Source of the DNA: Heracleum sosnowskyi
Lineage: Eukaryota > Streptophyta > Magnoliopsida > Apiales > Apiaceae
DNA length: 64,000 nucleotides
Direction: 5' to 3'
Assembly: GCA_030848705.1 (NCBI GenBank)
Contig: CM061240.1
Coordinates: 20,045,001 to 20,109,000, forward strand
Positions 1-10,193 of this stretch are shown here, piece by piece (positions within the stretch are counted from its first letter, which is position 1; each line of letters opens with the position of its first letter). Under the pieces are notes generated by a model. It saw only the letters and a program-made list of their open reading frames with translations. It had not been told where the DNA came from and did no database searches. Made by a program: the position numbers and the translations under genes.

Positions 1-2158
1 CCAGCAGCTCCTGATTTTCAAAGCCAGGGGGCTGTTCCACATACACTTCTTCATCAAGTTCACCATTCAGGAATGCACTCTTAACATCCATTTGATAGAC
101 TTTAAAATTGGAGTAAGCAGCAAATGCTAAGAACATCCTGATGGCCTCAAGTCTAGCCACTGGTGCATAGGTTTCATCATAATCAATGCCTTCAGCTTGA
201 GAATACCCTTGTGCAACCAGTCTTGCCTTGTTCCTTGTAACAATGCCATCCTCATCTAGCTTGTTCCTGTATACCCATCTTGTACCAACTACTTTCTTGT
301 TCTTTGGCCTGGGTACCAGCTTCCAGACTTGCTGTTGTTCAAATTGATTGAGTTCATCTTGCATAGCAATCACCCAATCTGGATCAGTCAGTGCTTCCTC
401 AGTTTTCTTTGGCTCCATTTTAGATAGAAATGCTGAGAAAAGACATTCATTCTGAGAAGCTCTTCTAGTTTTAACTCCAACATCTGGATCACCAATGATC
501 AGCTCAAAAGGATGAGCTCTATTCCAAACAGTCTGTCTTGGAAGATTTGATCTTGATGATTCGCCTTGAAATTCACTTTGATGTTGTGAGTGACTAGTTG
601 ATCCTTCATTTGCTCCCCCTGAGTTGTTGCCTGTTTGCCTTGATGATTCTTCTCCAGTGTTGGTGGTATCTCCATTGTTACCAGTGTTTCCACCACCATC
701 ACCATGATCATTATCATCATTGTTATTATCATCACCAGCAATAACTTCAGGTGGGTCTTCATCATCTGATTCTGAGTCTGGCAAGTTATCAAACTTCAGC
801 TTTTCAGATGAGTCTTCTTTTTGGATACTGGGGAACTTAGTGTCATCAAAAGTAACATTGACACTTTCCTTTACTGTGTGACTGCCAACCACGTAGACCC
901 TGTAAGACCTTCTGGAATATCCAACAAAAATAGCTTCTTGTGCCTTTGCATCAAACTTGCCACGTTTAACATTGTCATCTATGAGCACAAAGCATTTTGC
1001 TCCAAATACATGAAAGTACTTGACAGTTGGTTTCTTGTTGTTCATGATCTCATACGGAGTCTTCATTAAGTCCTTGTTGACTAACGTTCGATTCTGAGTA
1101 TAACAAGCTGTATTCGCTGCTTCAGCCCAAAAGTACGTTGGAAGTTTGGACTCACTTAGCATAGTCCTAGCTGCTTCAATCAATGTACGATTCTTTCTTT
1201 CCACTACTCCATTTTGTTGAGGAGTTCTAGGGGCAGAATACTGTCTTGTTATTCCTTTATCAGCACAAAAGTCATTTAGAATGGCATTCTTGAATTCAGT
1301 ACCATTATCTGACCTTATGGCTCTAACAGGGAATCTAGAATCCAGCTCAATCAACTTCACATGGCCAATCACCAGGAATGGGGTCTCATCCTTGGAATGA
1401 AGGAATAAAACCCGTGTGTATTTTGAATAGTCATCAACAATCACAAGTGCATATTGTTTCTTTGACATGGACATCACATTAACTGGACCAAACAAATCCA
1501 TGTGCAGTAGCTGAAGAGGTTCAGTTATTGAAGATGTATCAGTGCCCTTGTGAGAAGCTTTCTTTGACTTTCCTTTCTGGCATGCCTCACACAGTCCTTC
1601 CTGTGTAAATTCCATTTGAGGCAAACCTCTAACTAATTCCCTCTTGACTAAAGAGTTCATAGTTTTGAAGTTAAGGTGAGACATCTTCTTGTGCCATAGC
1701 CAACTATCATCTGATGAAGCTTTAGCATAAAAACAATTAACTTCATCTTTGAATCCCGAGTTCAGATCAGCTATGAACAAGTCACCTTTCCTTACTCCTT
1801 GAAGAGCAGGCTTTCCATTCTTCTTGTGAGTGATCTGACACTTCTCTCTTTCAAAGGAAACAGCATATCCTCTGTCACAGAACTGACTGATGCTGAGAAG
1901 ATTGAACGTCAGACCTTCCACAAATGAAACATCTTCAATGATAACATTTCCGTACTTCAAACAGCCATATCCTTTCGTAATACCCTTGCTGTTATCTCCA
2001 AAGGTAACTACTGGGCCAGCTTTCACAACCACATCTGATAGCAGGGCTCTATCTCCGGTCATATGCCTTGAACAACCACTGTCCAGAATCCACATAACTC
2101 GGTTTACCTGTTTAACTCCCTGCAATATCAGATTGATTAGTCCTTCTTCGGAGCCCAA
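1..2158 (-). CDS. Element A pol, partial (protease, integrase, start of reverse transcriptase)
   Basis: The open minus-strand frame runs from about 2158 off the left edge, and I saw no stop when reading it against the pol of element C. It starts with an aspartic protease motif (DSGCSRHMTG, near 2090-2058). A gag-pre-integrase zinc region (HHCC type) follows, then the integrase core with D-D-E residues (DLFGP, SDNGTEF and NGVVERKNR context). After an acidic, Asn/Gly-rich linker come the first RT blocks (WVFRNKLDE, KARLVAQGYS, QMDVKSAFLNGE near position 60-90). There is no ATG at the start: an in-frame TAA lies just upstream, and the frame is -1 relative to gag, which ends at 2137. Expression by frameshifting or splicing is therefore needed. 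The polyprotein would give the enzymes for retrotransposition in cytoplasmic particles. Confidence 0.88.
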   Translation of the reverse strand, partial: MGSEEGLINLILQGVKQVNRVMWILDSGCSRHMTGDRALLSDVVVKAGPVVTFGDNSKGITKGYGCLKYGNVIIEDVSFVEGLTFNLLSISQFCDRGYAVSFEREKCQITHKKNGKPALQGVRKGDLFIADLNSGFKDEVNCFYAKASSDDSWLWHKKMSHLNFKTMNSLVKRELVRGLPQMEFTQEGLCEACQKGKSKKASHKGTDTSSITEPLQLLHMDLFGPVNVMSMSKKQYALVIVDDYSKYTRVLFLHSKDETPFLVIGHVKLIELDSRFPVRAIRSDNGTEFKNAILNDFCADKGITRQYSAPRTPQQNGVVERKNRTLIEAARTMLSESKLPTYFWAEAANTACYTQNRTLVNKDLMKTPYEIMNNKKPTVKYFHVFGAKCFVLIDDNVKRGKFDAKAQEAIFVGYSRRSYRVYVVGSHTVKESVNVTFDDTKFPSIQKEDSSEKLKFDNLPDSESDDEDPPEVIAGDDNNNDDNDHGDGGGNTGNNGDTTNTGEESSRQTGNNSGGANEGSTSHSQHQSEFQGESSRSNLPRQTVWNRAHPFELIIGDPDVGVKTRRASQNECLFSAFLSKMEPKKTEEALTDPDWVIAMQDELNQFEQQQVWKLVPRPKNKKVVGTRWVYRNKLDEDGIVTRNKARLVAQGYSQAEGIDYDETYAPVARLEAIRMFLAFAAYSNFKVYQMDVKSAFLNGELDEEVYVEQPPGFENQELL

Positions 2159-4374
2159 AATTGATTGGGTCCGGCATACTTAAAAAACTGGCCTTTGTCA
2201 GGCAAAACAACATTTCTAACTAAAACTACTTCAACCTCTTTCACATAAGAGCGTTTCCATTTATAGCCAGCCTTAACACATTTCTGAGTAGGCTTAGGGA
2301 TAAATGAATCCACTTTAATATTAGGAGGATTAGCAGTCTTAGCTTTAACATGCTTCTTACTATTAACATGTTGACGTGGAGAAGTCTTATCACTAGATAC
2401 ATGCTTACTATTAAAATAAGCATACATAACATTGAAAGCACAAGACATGCAATTATCCACACCACATGCTTTATGAGAAGAATTAATAATAGGCATGTTA
2501 GAACAATTGTTTTGATCCAACTTATGGATATCTGATTTAGTCTTTTTAGTTGTAGCAACTTTGACTGGAATATCAGATATGCACTTTTTGGATTGCACAG
2601 CTTCTAAAGCAACATCTTCTTCATGAATCTCCTCAGCAATAATGATAGAATATTCATTCATAGGCTCTGCCTCAGACTCCTTACAGAAGGGTGTTTTAAT
2701 ACCCTTAAGTATATATGGAACAGCCTTCCCTTCAGATTTGAAGTTACAAGGGGAATTAATTCCAAGAAGTCCAATAGCCTCATTATAATCATACCCTATA
2801 CTGACATGATTACCAACAGCTTGCTTATTCAGAATTTCTTTAGCAGTCTTACAAGAACTGAAATAAGCATTAGCTTTGGTCTTAAGCTCACTAATCTGAT
2901 CTTTGAGAATGGTTTCCAGTTGAATATAACATTTAACCCTATTCTCAAGAAAAGCAATTTTCTCAGTAAGTTCATCCTGATTAACATGCACAAGTTTCAA
3001 TTCTTTTAATTCCTTTTCAAGATTTGTGTTTAAAAGTTTTATTCTATCATTTTCAGTGCGTGCACAACTTATGGTGCCACCAAGATGATAAATCATTTCA
3101 GCGTCAGTAAAGGTTACCTCTGACATGTATCTGGATGAAGTGCTTTCCTCTTTAGCCATTAAAGCAAGGTTCCCAATCTCACCTGCTTCTTCATCACTGT
3201 CAGTGTCATCCCAACTCTTTCCCTCAGCAACATAGGCCTTCCCAATCTTGTTCTTCTTGCTAGAATCAAATGTGTTTCTAGTCACTTGCTTTGGCTTTCT
3301 GCACTCAGTAGCAAAGTGACCCAACTCATTGCAATTGTAGCATCTGATTATACTCCTGTCCACAGTTCCAGTTTTGTAGCCACCCCTTGTGCCACTTGAA
3401 GATGAAGATCCACCTCTCTGAAATCTGGGTCTGAACTTAAGATTGGGATTCCTCTTGAATCTAAACTTCCCAAATTTCCTGACTATCAAAGCCAAGTCAC
3501 CATCCTCCAGCTGATCAAGTTCTTCTAAAGAATAGAAGTCACCACCAGATTGATCAATGGATGTTAATCCATATTCAGCATCAATAACATTCATGTGAGA
3601 ACTAGAAGGTTGAACAGCCTTCACTTCCAGTCTCTGTGGGACTTCAGCAGCCAATGCAGTAGAGGTACCAACAATTTTCCCAGTTCCATACAGCTCCCTT
3701 TGTTGAATCTGCTCCAGCTCATAGGTCTTCAGCACACCATACAATCTCTCCAAAGCAATCTCATTCATATCTCTTGCTTCTCTAATGGCAGATATTTTGT
3801 GCTCCAAATGAGGTGGTAGGGTAAGAAGGAACTTCTTGTTAATCTCCTTGTTGGTGTAGTGCTTCCCATTGAGATTCAGATCATTGATTAATTTGTTGTA
3901 TCTTTCAAAAACCTGAGAGATACCTTCACCAGGGTTTGATCTGAAATGCTCATATTGTGAAGTGAGAATTTCCAGCATATTTTCCCTAACTTCTTCTGTC
4001 CCCTCATTGATTATCTCTATGGTTCCCCAAATATGTTTGGCAGTTTCACAATTTAGGACATGATTATGCATGATAGGATCAAGACTCTCAATAAGGATCA
4101 ACTGAAGACAGGAATCCAAGGTAACATCCTCTTTCTCATCAGGAGTGTATTCCTTGGGATCTTTAGGGTACATTCTAGCAGCCCTAGTCACAACATTATT
4201 CTCAACAACTTCAGGATCAATAATCATAGGGAGTTTGGGACCACTCTTCAGCACATCCAAGTATTTAGGATTTGCAACCTTAAGAAATAGGAGCATTTTC
4301 TTCTTCCACATTGGATAATGCTCCTTGCTGAATATTGGGATTTTAACTGTCCCCACTTTCTGTGCAGTAGACAT
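2137..4374 (-). CDS. Element A gag polyprotein, 745 codons, intact
   Basis: This is the structural protein that packages element RNA into virus-like particles. The N-terminal half (about residues 85-225) has the helical copia-type gag pattern. One CCHC zinc knuckle, CYNCNELGHFATEC, lies at residues 345-358, preceded by a basic Arg/Gly/Ser-rich stretch expected to bind nucleic acid. Residues about 425-510 look like a coiled coil. A Cys-rich patch (CGVDNCMSC) lies near the C terminus. The ATG at 4374 is 104 nt inside the LTR, just past the primer-binding site, so the start is well supported. The frame ends with a TAA at 2137, overlapping the pol frame by about 40 nt. Length and domains match the gag of element C, which has a premature stop that A lacks. 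Confidence 0.9.
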   Translation of the reverse strand: MSTAQKVGTVKIPIFSKEHYPMWKKKMLLFLKVANPKYLDVLKSGPKLPMIIDPEVVENNVVTRAARMYPKDPKEYTPDEKEDVTLDSCLQLILIESLDPIMHNHVLNCETAKHIWGTIEIINEGTEEVRENMLEILTSQYEHFRSNPGEGISQVFERYNKLINDLNLNGKHYTNKEINKKFLLTLPPHLEHKISAIREARDMNEIALERLYGVLKTYELEQIQQRELYGTGKIVGTSTALAAEVPQRLEVKAVQPSSSHMNVIDAEYGLTSIDQSGGDFYSLEELDQLEDGDLALIVRKFGKFRFKRNPNLKFRPRFQRGGSSSSSGTRGGYKTGTVDRSIIRCYNCNELGHFATECRKPKQVTRNTFDSSKKNKIGKAYVAEGKSWDDTDSDEEAGEIGNLALMAKEESTSSRYMSEVTFTDAEMIYHLGGTISCARTENDRIKLLNTNLEKELKELKLVHVNQDELTEKIAFLENRVKCYIQLETILKDQISELKTKANAYFSSCKTAKEILNKQAVGNHVSIGYDYNEAIGLLGINSPCNFKSEGKAVPYILKGIKTPFCKESEAEPMNEYSIIIAEEIHEEDVALEAVQSKKCISDIPVKVATTKKTKSDIHKLDQNNCSNMPIINSSHKACGVDNCMSCAFNVMYAYFNSKHVSSDKTSPRQHVNSKKHVKAKTANPPNIKVDSFIPKPTQKCVKAGYKWKRSYVKEVEVVLVRNVVLPDKGQFFKYAGPNQFWAPKKD

Positions 4375-4464
4375 CTTTTGAGATTTTTAGAATAAAAATA
4401 AAAAATCAGAGTTAAGAAAAAAATCTCAAACAATTGGATCTTTGATTAGTATATCAATCAAAAG

Positions 4465-4476
4465 GCTCTGATACCA
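4465..4476 (-). other. Primer-binding site of element A
   Basis: The minus strand reads TGGTATCAGAGC, two bases inside the LTR end. This is the usual plant copia primer-binding site, complementary to the 3' end of initiator methionine tRNA. It fixes the orientation and shows that the LTR at 4479-5783 is the 5' LTR. Confidence 0.93.
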
Positions 4477-4478
4477 AT

Positions 4479-5783
4479 TGTTAGGTCCTGATAAGTTTGT
4501 AGAAGGGGGGTTGAATACAAACTATACCGTTTAATCGAATTTGTCCTTTAAATGATTTAACTGTTTAGAACAAATTAATGCGGAATAAAAACTGAAACAA
4601 TATTCAAGTTAAATAGAAACTCTATTAAACTTGAGAGGTGTTACAATTTTGATCACTGATTACAAAGAACTTAATAACACAAATCTATAATAAATTCGAC
4701 ATGAATTTATCTATTTTTGTAATAAAAAGGATCGAATACTAAAAAGTAGTTCGATATAAAATCTAGGGATTATGATCCGCTAGAAAGCTAAAGCAGTACA
4801 AGAGATACAATTCTTATGAATTAAATGTTGAAGAACAATCAAGAATTAAATCTCTGGCGAATTTTGTAGCTTGACAGTTGAAGAAGTAATGAAGAGAGAA
4901 TGTAATATTTGTTGCTGTCTTTACTTCTGTGTTAACTGATCATCTTGAATGTCAACTGCCTTGTTTTCCTTTATACAATTTACTTGTTCTTTGTTTCACA
5001 CGCGCCAATCCACTTGCAGAAAGTAATTGGAAGACTTGCTGAAAAACATTTCTTTTTGCCTTGGAAGACAATCGGGAAGACAAGCATTTGTATTAAGAAG
5101 ACATTCGGGAAGACAAGGGAATGGCCTAGGAAGACTTTCGGGAAGACTCACTTGTGAGTCTTCCTAGTTCATTTTTCTAAGTCTTCCTAGTTCAAACCTA
5201 AGTCTTCCTAGTTCATTTTTATTCTAATTTAAATAATTAACTAAATAAATTATGTATTAATTTAATTCTTTGCAGAATTAAATTAATAAATAATATACTT
5301 AATAATATTAATTATTTATAAGAGAATAAATAGAATTAGTTGACTTCTCAATTAATTCCAGAATCACTTAAAACTTAGATAAATAACAAACACAATAGTA
5401 CGTAGACACTCGATGTACTGTCTGGTTCATGAGTGACTAACGACAATGTCTGTTCTTTATCTATTTAACTTTAAGCAGTGATTCACTACCTTCTCATTCA
5501 AGAACTCCGTAATCAGTATCTTTTTCTGTCACCACTTGAAATCTCTGTCACTTTAATAAATCCACTGAGCTTGAATACTTCATTGAGGCTTGATCAATAA
5601 ATTGAGCTTCTTTCAATGTAGAATCACTTCAAGTCTGTAGATGACTTTAATCTTCATTCTTTGACAGATATAACCTTCTGAGATTCCTGTGACATCTGAT
5701 TTTTATTATTTACTTATTACATCTTAATTAAAGTTGAGTAGAATCCTCGGTGTTTACAAATAGGCCTGGACATATGCCTTTCA
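4479..5783 (-). repeat. 5' LTR of element A (1305 bp)
   Basis: On the minus strand the LTR starts TGAAAGGCATATG and ends CAGGACCTAACA, giving canonical TG...CA ends. Both ends match the LTRs of element C. The core (about 4945-5220) does not: it is filled with GGAAGAC/GTCTTCC copies, while C has a different array. A six-base G run (plus strand, near 4505) sits close to the 3' end of the LTR. The LTR should contain the element's promoter and polyadenylation signals, but I could not place them with confidence. Confidence 0.92.
5029..5208. repeat. GGAAGAC motif array in element A LTR
   Basis: Exact GGAAGAC copies start at 5029, 5063, 5075, 5108, 5129 and 5141. Inverse copies GTCTTCC start at 5158, 5181 and 5202. 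A near copy (AGAAGAC) is at 5097. Many share a longer context such as TCGGGAAGACAAG or AAGTCTTCCTAGTTC. Nine exact copies in 180 bp is far above chance. No such cluster occurs in the related LTRs of element C. Confidence 0.9.
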
Positions 5784-8700
5784 CACATCTTAAAATATTT
5801 GCCTCCAAAGCTTCAACTGTTACAGACTCCTCTTCTTCTGTAACTCCAGCATCTTTCTTTTCTTGCACAGGAGCTTCTTTTTCATTTTCCTCCTGGGATT
5901 TAATTTCAACATTCCCAGAAGTGTTTCCACTAGCATTTCCTGCTTCTCCAGTTCCTCCACTACCATCCAACTCATCATCATCATCAAAAGGAACATCATA
6001 GGAGCAGCTTTCTCCTTGTTCAGCTCTATTGGAGTTTGCTTTGGAGATCATTTTCTTCATTGTAGAACTCAGTTCCTTGTCCCTTTTCACCAGCAAGTCA
6101 TAGATTGCATTGACAGCACGAACTCTTTCTTTGTTGGCTTTAGAGTTGAGAATCATGTTTAACACCTTCAAAATTGACCTTGACTCCATTGTTGAAGTGC
6201 CTCCTAGACTCATGTATGCACATCTCCTGCTACCACTTTTAGTGGTATTTTCATAGTAGACACAAAATGGATTGGTGTAGACTTCTGGAAGTTTCTCTGA
6301 AATTAAATTCAGCATTTGTAGATGTAAAATCTCATTGAAGGCTGTATGGTTTGCCATGATTTTGTTCTTCATCACAGTTAGCACCTTTGCAGGAAGACTC
6401 TGCAACAGCTGCATAGTAATGAATATGGATATTTCAGTGTTTAAGTACACATCAATAGCCCGCCTCCTTTCTTCATTGATCTTTACACATACACTGGTGA
6501 TTTTCTCTTTAAGCAAAGTTGAGCAGTTATTCAACCTTCTGCTATGCTCCTTCATAGCTCCCTCAACTATCTTGTAGAAGTCCTCATCATGATTCTTCAA
6601 AGTACTTTCCCTGTAGTTAACCATCAAGGCACTGGCATCTTCCTGACTGAATTCTGTTCCTTCACTCCAAGTGTTTCCTGACAAGATGTATTCAGGCATC
6701 TTGTCTTTCCATTTTCCCAGCCTGTTCTGCTCCTCCTTTTCTCTCCATTGTTTTTCAAGAGCACTCTCCTTTGGCATTGGAGTTGGCTCTCTTATTGTCA
6801 CAGGAGGTAATATTGGGTTCTTGGAAGGAACATTCCCTTCAATTGCTTCCAAGGCTTCTTTGGTCATTAGAACTATTTCTCTAGCCATCTCATACTCAAA
6901 GAGGTTTTCAGCCTATTGCACTTGCTCCCCCTTATTTCCTGAATCTCCTTTTGTTCCCCTTTTCTTCTTTGCATACACTGATCTTCCTTTGGCTGCAGAC
7001 TCCCCCTCACTCCTTGAAGCCTTCTTAGAGACAGGCTCCCCCTGAGCAACATCCTGCTTGGGGACACCTTCTGATTCTGATCTTTCCCTTCCTGATTCTG
7101 ATCTTGCCCTTTCCTCCCCCTAAGGTAAGTTGGCAGCATCAAGACTTGCAGAAAGAACTTGAATGGCTTCCTGAATGGTAGAGAATCCAGAGGCCACCAT
7201 GGTAGACAGGCTGTCAAGTTTGGATTCCATGGACAGACACCTGTTCTCTAGAGCTTCCAACCTGAGTGTAGTAGAGGGGCCACCTGATCTTAACCTTCTT
7301 GGGGTGAGGGAAAAGATTGGGGCTTGGAGGCTGTGGGGGTTCTCACACTCTCAGTGTTTTTCTGAGTGATCTCATCACTCCTCACAGAAGAACTCTCATG
7401 GCCTAATGCCTGTAAGTGTGAGGCTCCCTCAAAATCACTCTGGACATGCTCAAGTCCCTCGCCTTTTGCCAGCTCATTTGGTTGCCTCTCATTTTTATGC
7501 TCACCTCTCTTTTCTTTTATCTTTTTTTTTGCACACCCTCACTCATCCTAGATGCATGGGTATGAGCAGTACTTACATGCAATGAAGAAGATGGTTTAGA
7601 GTGTACCTTTAAGAACTGAGATAGTGGCACATCATCATCAGAGACATCTTCAACTATGACAGCATCAAAATCAGGTTGAACAGAGGTGACATGAACTTTG
7701 CCAGGAATGTTAGTGTCAGTTGGAAGATTGACAGTAGGTTCCACTGCATCTTGGACAGCAGGTTTGGTTTTGACAGCAACTTCAACTGAGTCCTCGACAA
7801 CAGGGTCACCTGTGACAGCAACATTCACAGTGTCTTTGACAGCAACTGAGGCTATGACAACATCTTCCCTAAGGTAAGATGCTCCTTGGAGATTGAACAA
7901 GGTACTGGTTGTTTCACTTTCTAGCAGAGTTGTACCTTGCTCTTTCTCAGTGTTTGAAGGAGTAGTGTCCATTTCACTTTGAGAAATGGGTTCTTGTGGA
8001 CCACTAGATGGGGACTCATCCATGATTGGAGATGGATGATCAAAACCTGAAGGGTTGGGACTATCCCCCTCTCTAGGTTGTGGAGAAGAAACAAATGAGT
8101 GTGTAGGGAAGGAGGAAGGTGAAAGTGGAGAAGAGAATGATGGTTGCTTCTCAGATGGAACTTGAGAAGCATCAATAGGGGAAGTGAAATCCTCACTGTG
8201 TCCTGACTCCATGTGTGTTTCTGCAAGTGGAGGCTCCTCATGAGTTGGAACATGAGGTTGTGCAGACTCTTTACAAGGTGTCTTGGGAGACAGGCCAATT
8301 TCAATAGATGTCCCTTGTTTGAGAAGGAACACCTAGGGAGGAGTTTATTTCCATATTTTCCTCTACATTCTTTTGGGAGACTGCAGGGAGGCTGACAGTG
8401 GTTTTGGTCCTCTTAGATCTCTTCTTCTTAGGCTCAGGAGGAACCAATGTGGGTTCTAGTGGACTACCTTCCTTATTTGCTGCACTAGGTGCAGGAACTC
8501 CCTCTTGACTCTCAACACTACCACCAACACCAGTCTCTAGGGGTCTTTTTCTGGTTTCTTGTAAGGCTTGTCTCTGTACTTTGGGAAGTCTAGAGAACCT
8601 AGGCTGAATGTATGGGGTAGAATGAGGGTTAGCTAAATTTGGGTCTAATCCAGCTTCATTCTCAATAGTGAAGGTGTCAAAACCAGAAGGTAATGGAAAA

Positions 8701-9490
8701 TCAAGGTCAGTCACTTGATCAACCATGTGTTTGGTGAAACATAGTGGAATATGTGCATTTAAATTCTGTGAAGTGAGAGTTATGTGAGTGTTTCTTTTCA
8801 GTACAGGGCACACCTCTAAAGGAGGGGCATTCTCATCAAAGTCACATAAAGAATTAATGCATAACATTAGAAAGCGAGGATAGATGTTTAACTTCTTACC
8901 TATGGCAGCCTTGAGGTGTGCCATGAGCAGCTTTCCAACATCCACTTTGTACCCATGAACAAGAGAGTGAGTGAGTTTCTTGATGTAGGTGGGAATCCAT
9001 TCCAGCCTGTGGTCTTAGTAGAGAACACTTTCACCATAACATCAAACACCATACTCCACTCCTTGCGGAGATATTTCTTGTCCATTTCACCACAGGGGTA
9101 CCATTTTGTTGTTCCCTCTTCAAGAATAGATCCAGAATACCCAATCTTCAAGAAGAGCTTCTTCAGGGTCTCATCACTAGCAAGCTCGGTATAAGTCTTT
9201 CCTGTTTCTAGCACAATTCCCAAAGCTGCATTGATGCCCTGAACATTGAGAGAGTAGTTGTGCTCCTTGATTTTGAACTGAATGGAGGAGATGTCACCAT
9301 CTTCTTGAGCAACGGATGTCTCCCAGAAATTTTCAATCCTGTCTAGGTCAAGAACAGGAGAAGAGGTAATTGCATACCCAAGGTAGGACTTATTCAGGAA
9401 ATAAACAAGCCCTTTGAAACCCTCACCAACATCACTTGGAGAGTAGTTGCCAGCAAAGTTGGTTTGTGAAATTGATTGCTTGGGGGCCAT
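5784..9490 (-). pseudogene. Element B additional ORF (downstream of pol), broken, 3' end cut by element A
   Basis: It starts MAPKQSISQTNF at 9490, after a CT-rich leader. The first ~170 residues look globular (FWETS, INAALGI, KEWSMVFDVMVKVF), with the same order of features as the ORF start in element D (53706). Further on: a basic stretch PKKKRSKRTK (about 8400-8435) resembling a nuclear localisation signal, a Ser/Pro-rich linker (8330-7520) holding five TGACAG copies, then an Ala/Lys-rich helical domain (6888-5784). Frameshifts lie near 8990, 8320 and at an A-run near 7520, and an in-frame stop is near 6915. The last open segment reads 18 codons (stop included) into the LTR of A, ending at 5728, so its C terminus is chimeric. 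Function unknown; only weakly like other plant transposon accessory proteins. Confidence 0.75.
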
Positions 9491-9666
9491 TTTTGCTTGT
9501 TGAGAGAAGAAAGAAGGTAGAAGATGAATTGCTTCGAGAGAAGAGAAAGGAGAGTGTTGTGTTTGCTTTTTGAGAACAGTTGTATGTTTGATGAATTTAG
9601 AGGGAAGTTTAAGCGTTTAACAGACAAAATGGAAAAGTGAAATCGTGTCTTAACCCAATTAACAGT

Positions 9667-9672
9667 CACGTG
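9667..9672. promoter_or_regulatory. G-box (CACGTG) upstream of element B additional ORF
   Basis: A CACGTG palindrome lies about 180 bp upstream of the ATG at 9490. Between them, on the minus strand, is a pyrimidine-rich leader (about 9491-9560, runs of TCTCC, TTCTTTC, CTTCTCTC) like plant 5' untranslated regions and Y patches. Together they suggest an internal promoter for the additional ORF. This is inference from pattern only. Confidence 0.4.
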
Positions 9673-9736
9673 GGTTACTGGTTGATTTCTCTCTCCTCGT
9701 GGAGGATGCGTGTCCAATTTTAACGGTCCACTACTT

Positions 9737-9970
9737 TGACAGTAACCTGTGCGCTCAAAACAACCGTGTCAGTAACTTTGGTGTGATGACAGCATGTTTT
9801 GCGTGACAGAAACATTTCGCGCAAAACTTACTGTCATCGTTAAGTTCTCACATGACAGTATCTTATACAAATCATGACAGAAAGTTGTTTACTGCTGTCG
9901 AGAAGCTAACTGTCAAATAACCGTGACAGCTACTTTTCTTGATGACAGCAACCTTTGCAGGAAAATAACA
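9737..9970. repeat. TGACAG motif cluster between pol and additional ORF of element B
   Basis: Exact TGACAG/CTGTCA copies start at 9737, 9786, 9804, 9831, 9853, 9875, 9910, 9924 and 9943. Variants CTGTCG are near 9895 and 9972. Many extend to ATGACAGTAAC or ATGACAGCAAC. Two more exact copies lie at 10793 and 10815, between pol and the small ORF. Confidence 0.88.
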
Positions 9971-10193
9971 ACTGTCGAGACTTTGTATTGAAACTGTTAT
10001 GATTAAAAACTTAATTTAAGAGACACCAGTTAAACATATGCAATATTTATTACTGATTCATCATTCATTCATAACAATATTCAACCAATTAAGCAATTAA
10101 CCACACATACATCAAGCATTAAGAAACTACAGAAGAAAATGGATAAATTTTATTAATTGAAGAAGGGTAAATGACTACAATTGGTGAGATTAA

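Larger units (their letters stand above)
1..5783 (-). mobile_element. Element A: Ty1/copia retrotransposon, 5' part only, runs off left edge
   Basis: Read on the minus strand, the order is 5' LTR (4479-5783), primer-binding site (4465-4476), gag (2137-4374) and pol (from about 2158 to the window edge). The protease-integrase-RT order is that of Ty1/copia. The coding part is a close relative of element C, differing at scattered bases with few indels. Gag is open and the visible pol shows no stop, so A is the least damaged copia copy here. It is inserted into the additional ORF of element B: the LTR ends TTTCA at 5783 and B's coding sequence resumes at once. The 5-bp target duplication should be CACAT (5784-5788), with its partner off-window. 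The Sirevirus-like label rests on the family architecture and is inference. Confidence 0.93.

Noticed and set aside
5784..9490. Additional ORF as a retroviral-type envelope gene
   Set aside because: No signal peptide, transmembrane segment or Cys pattern; basic nuclear-type stretches argue against it.
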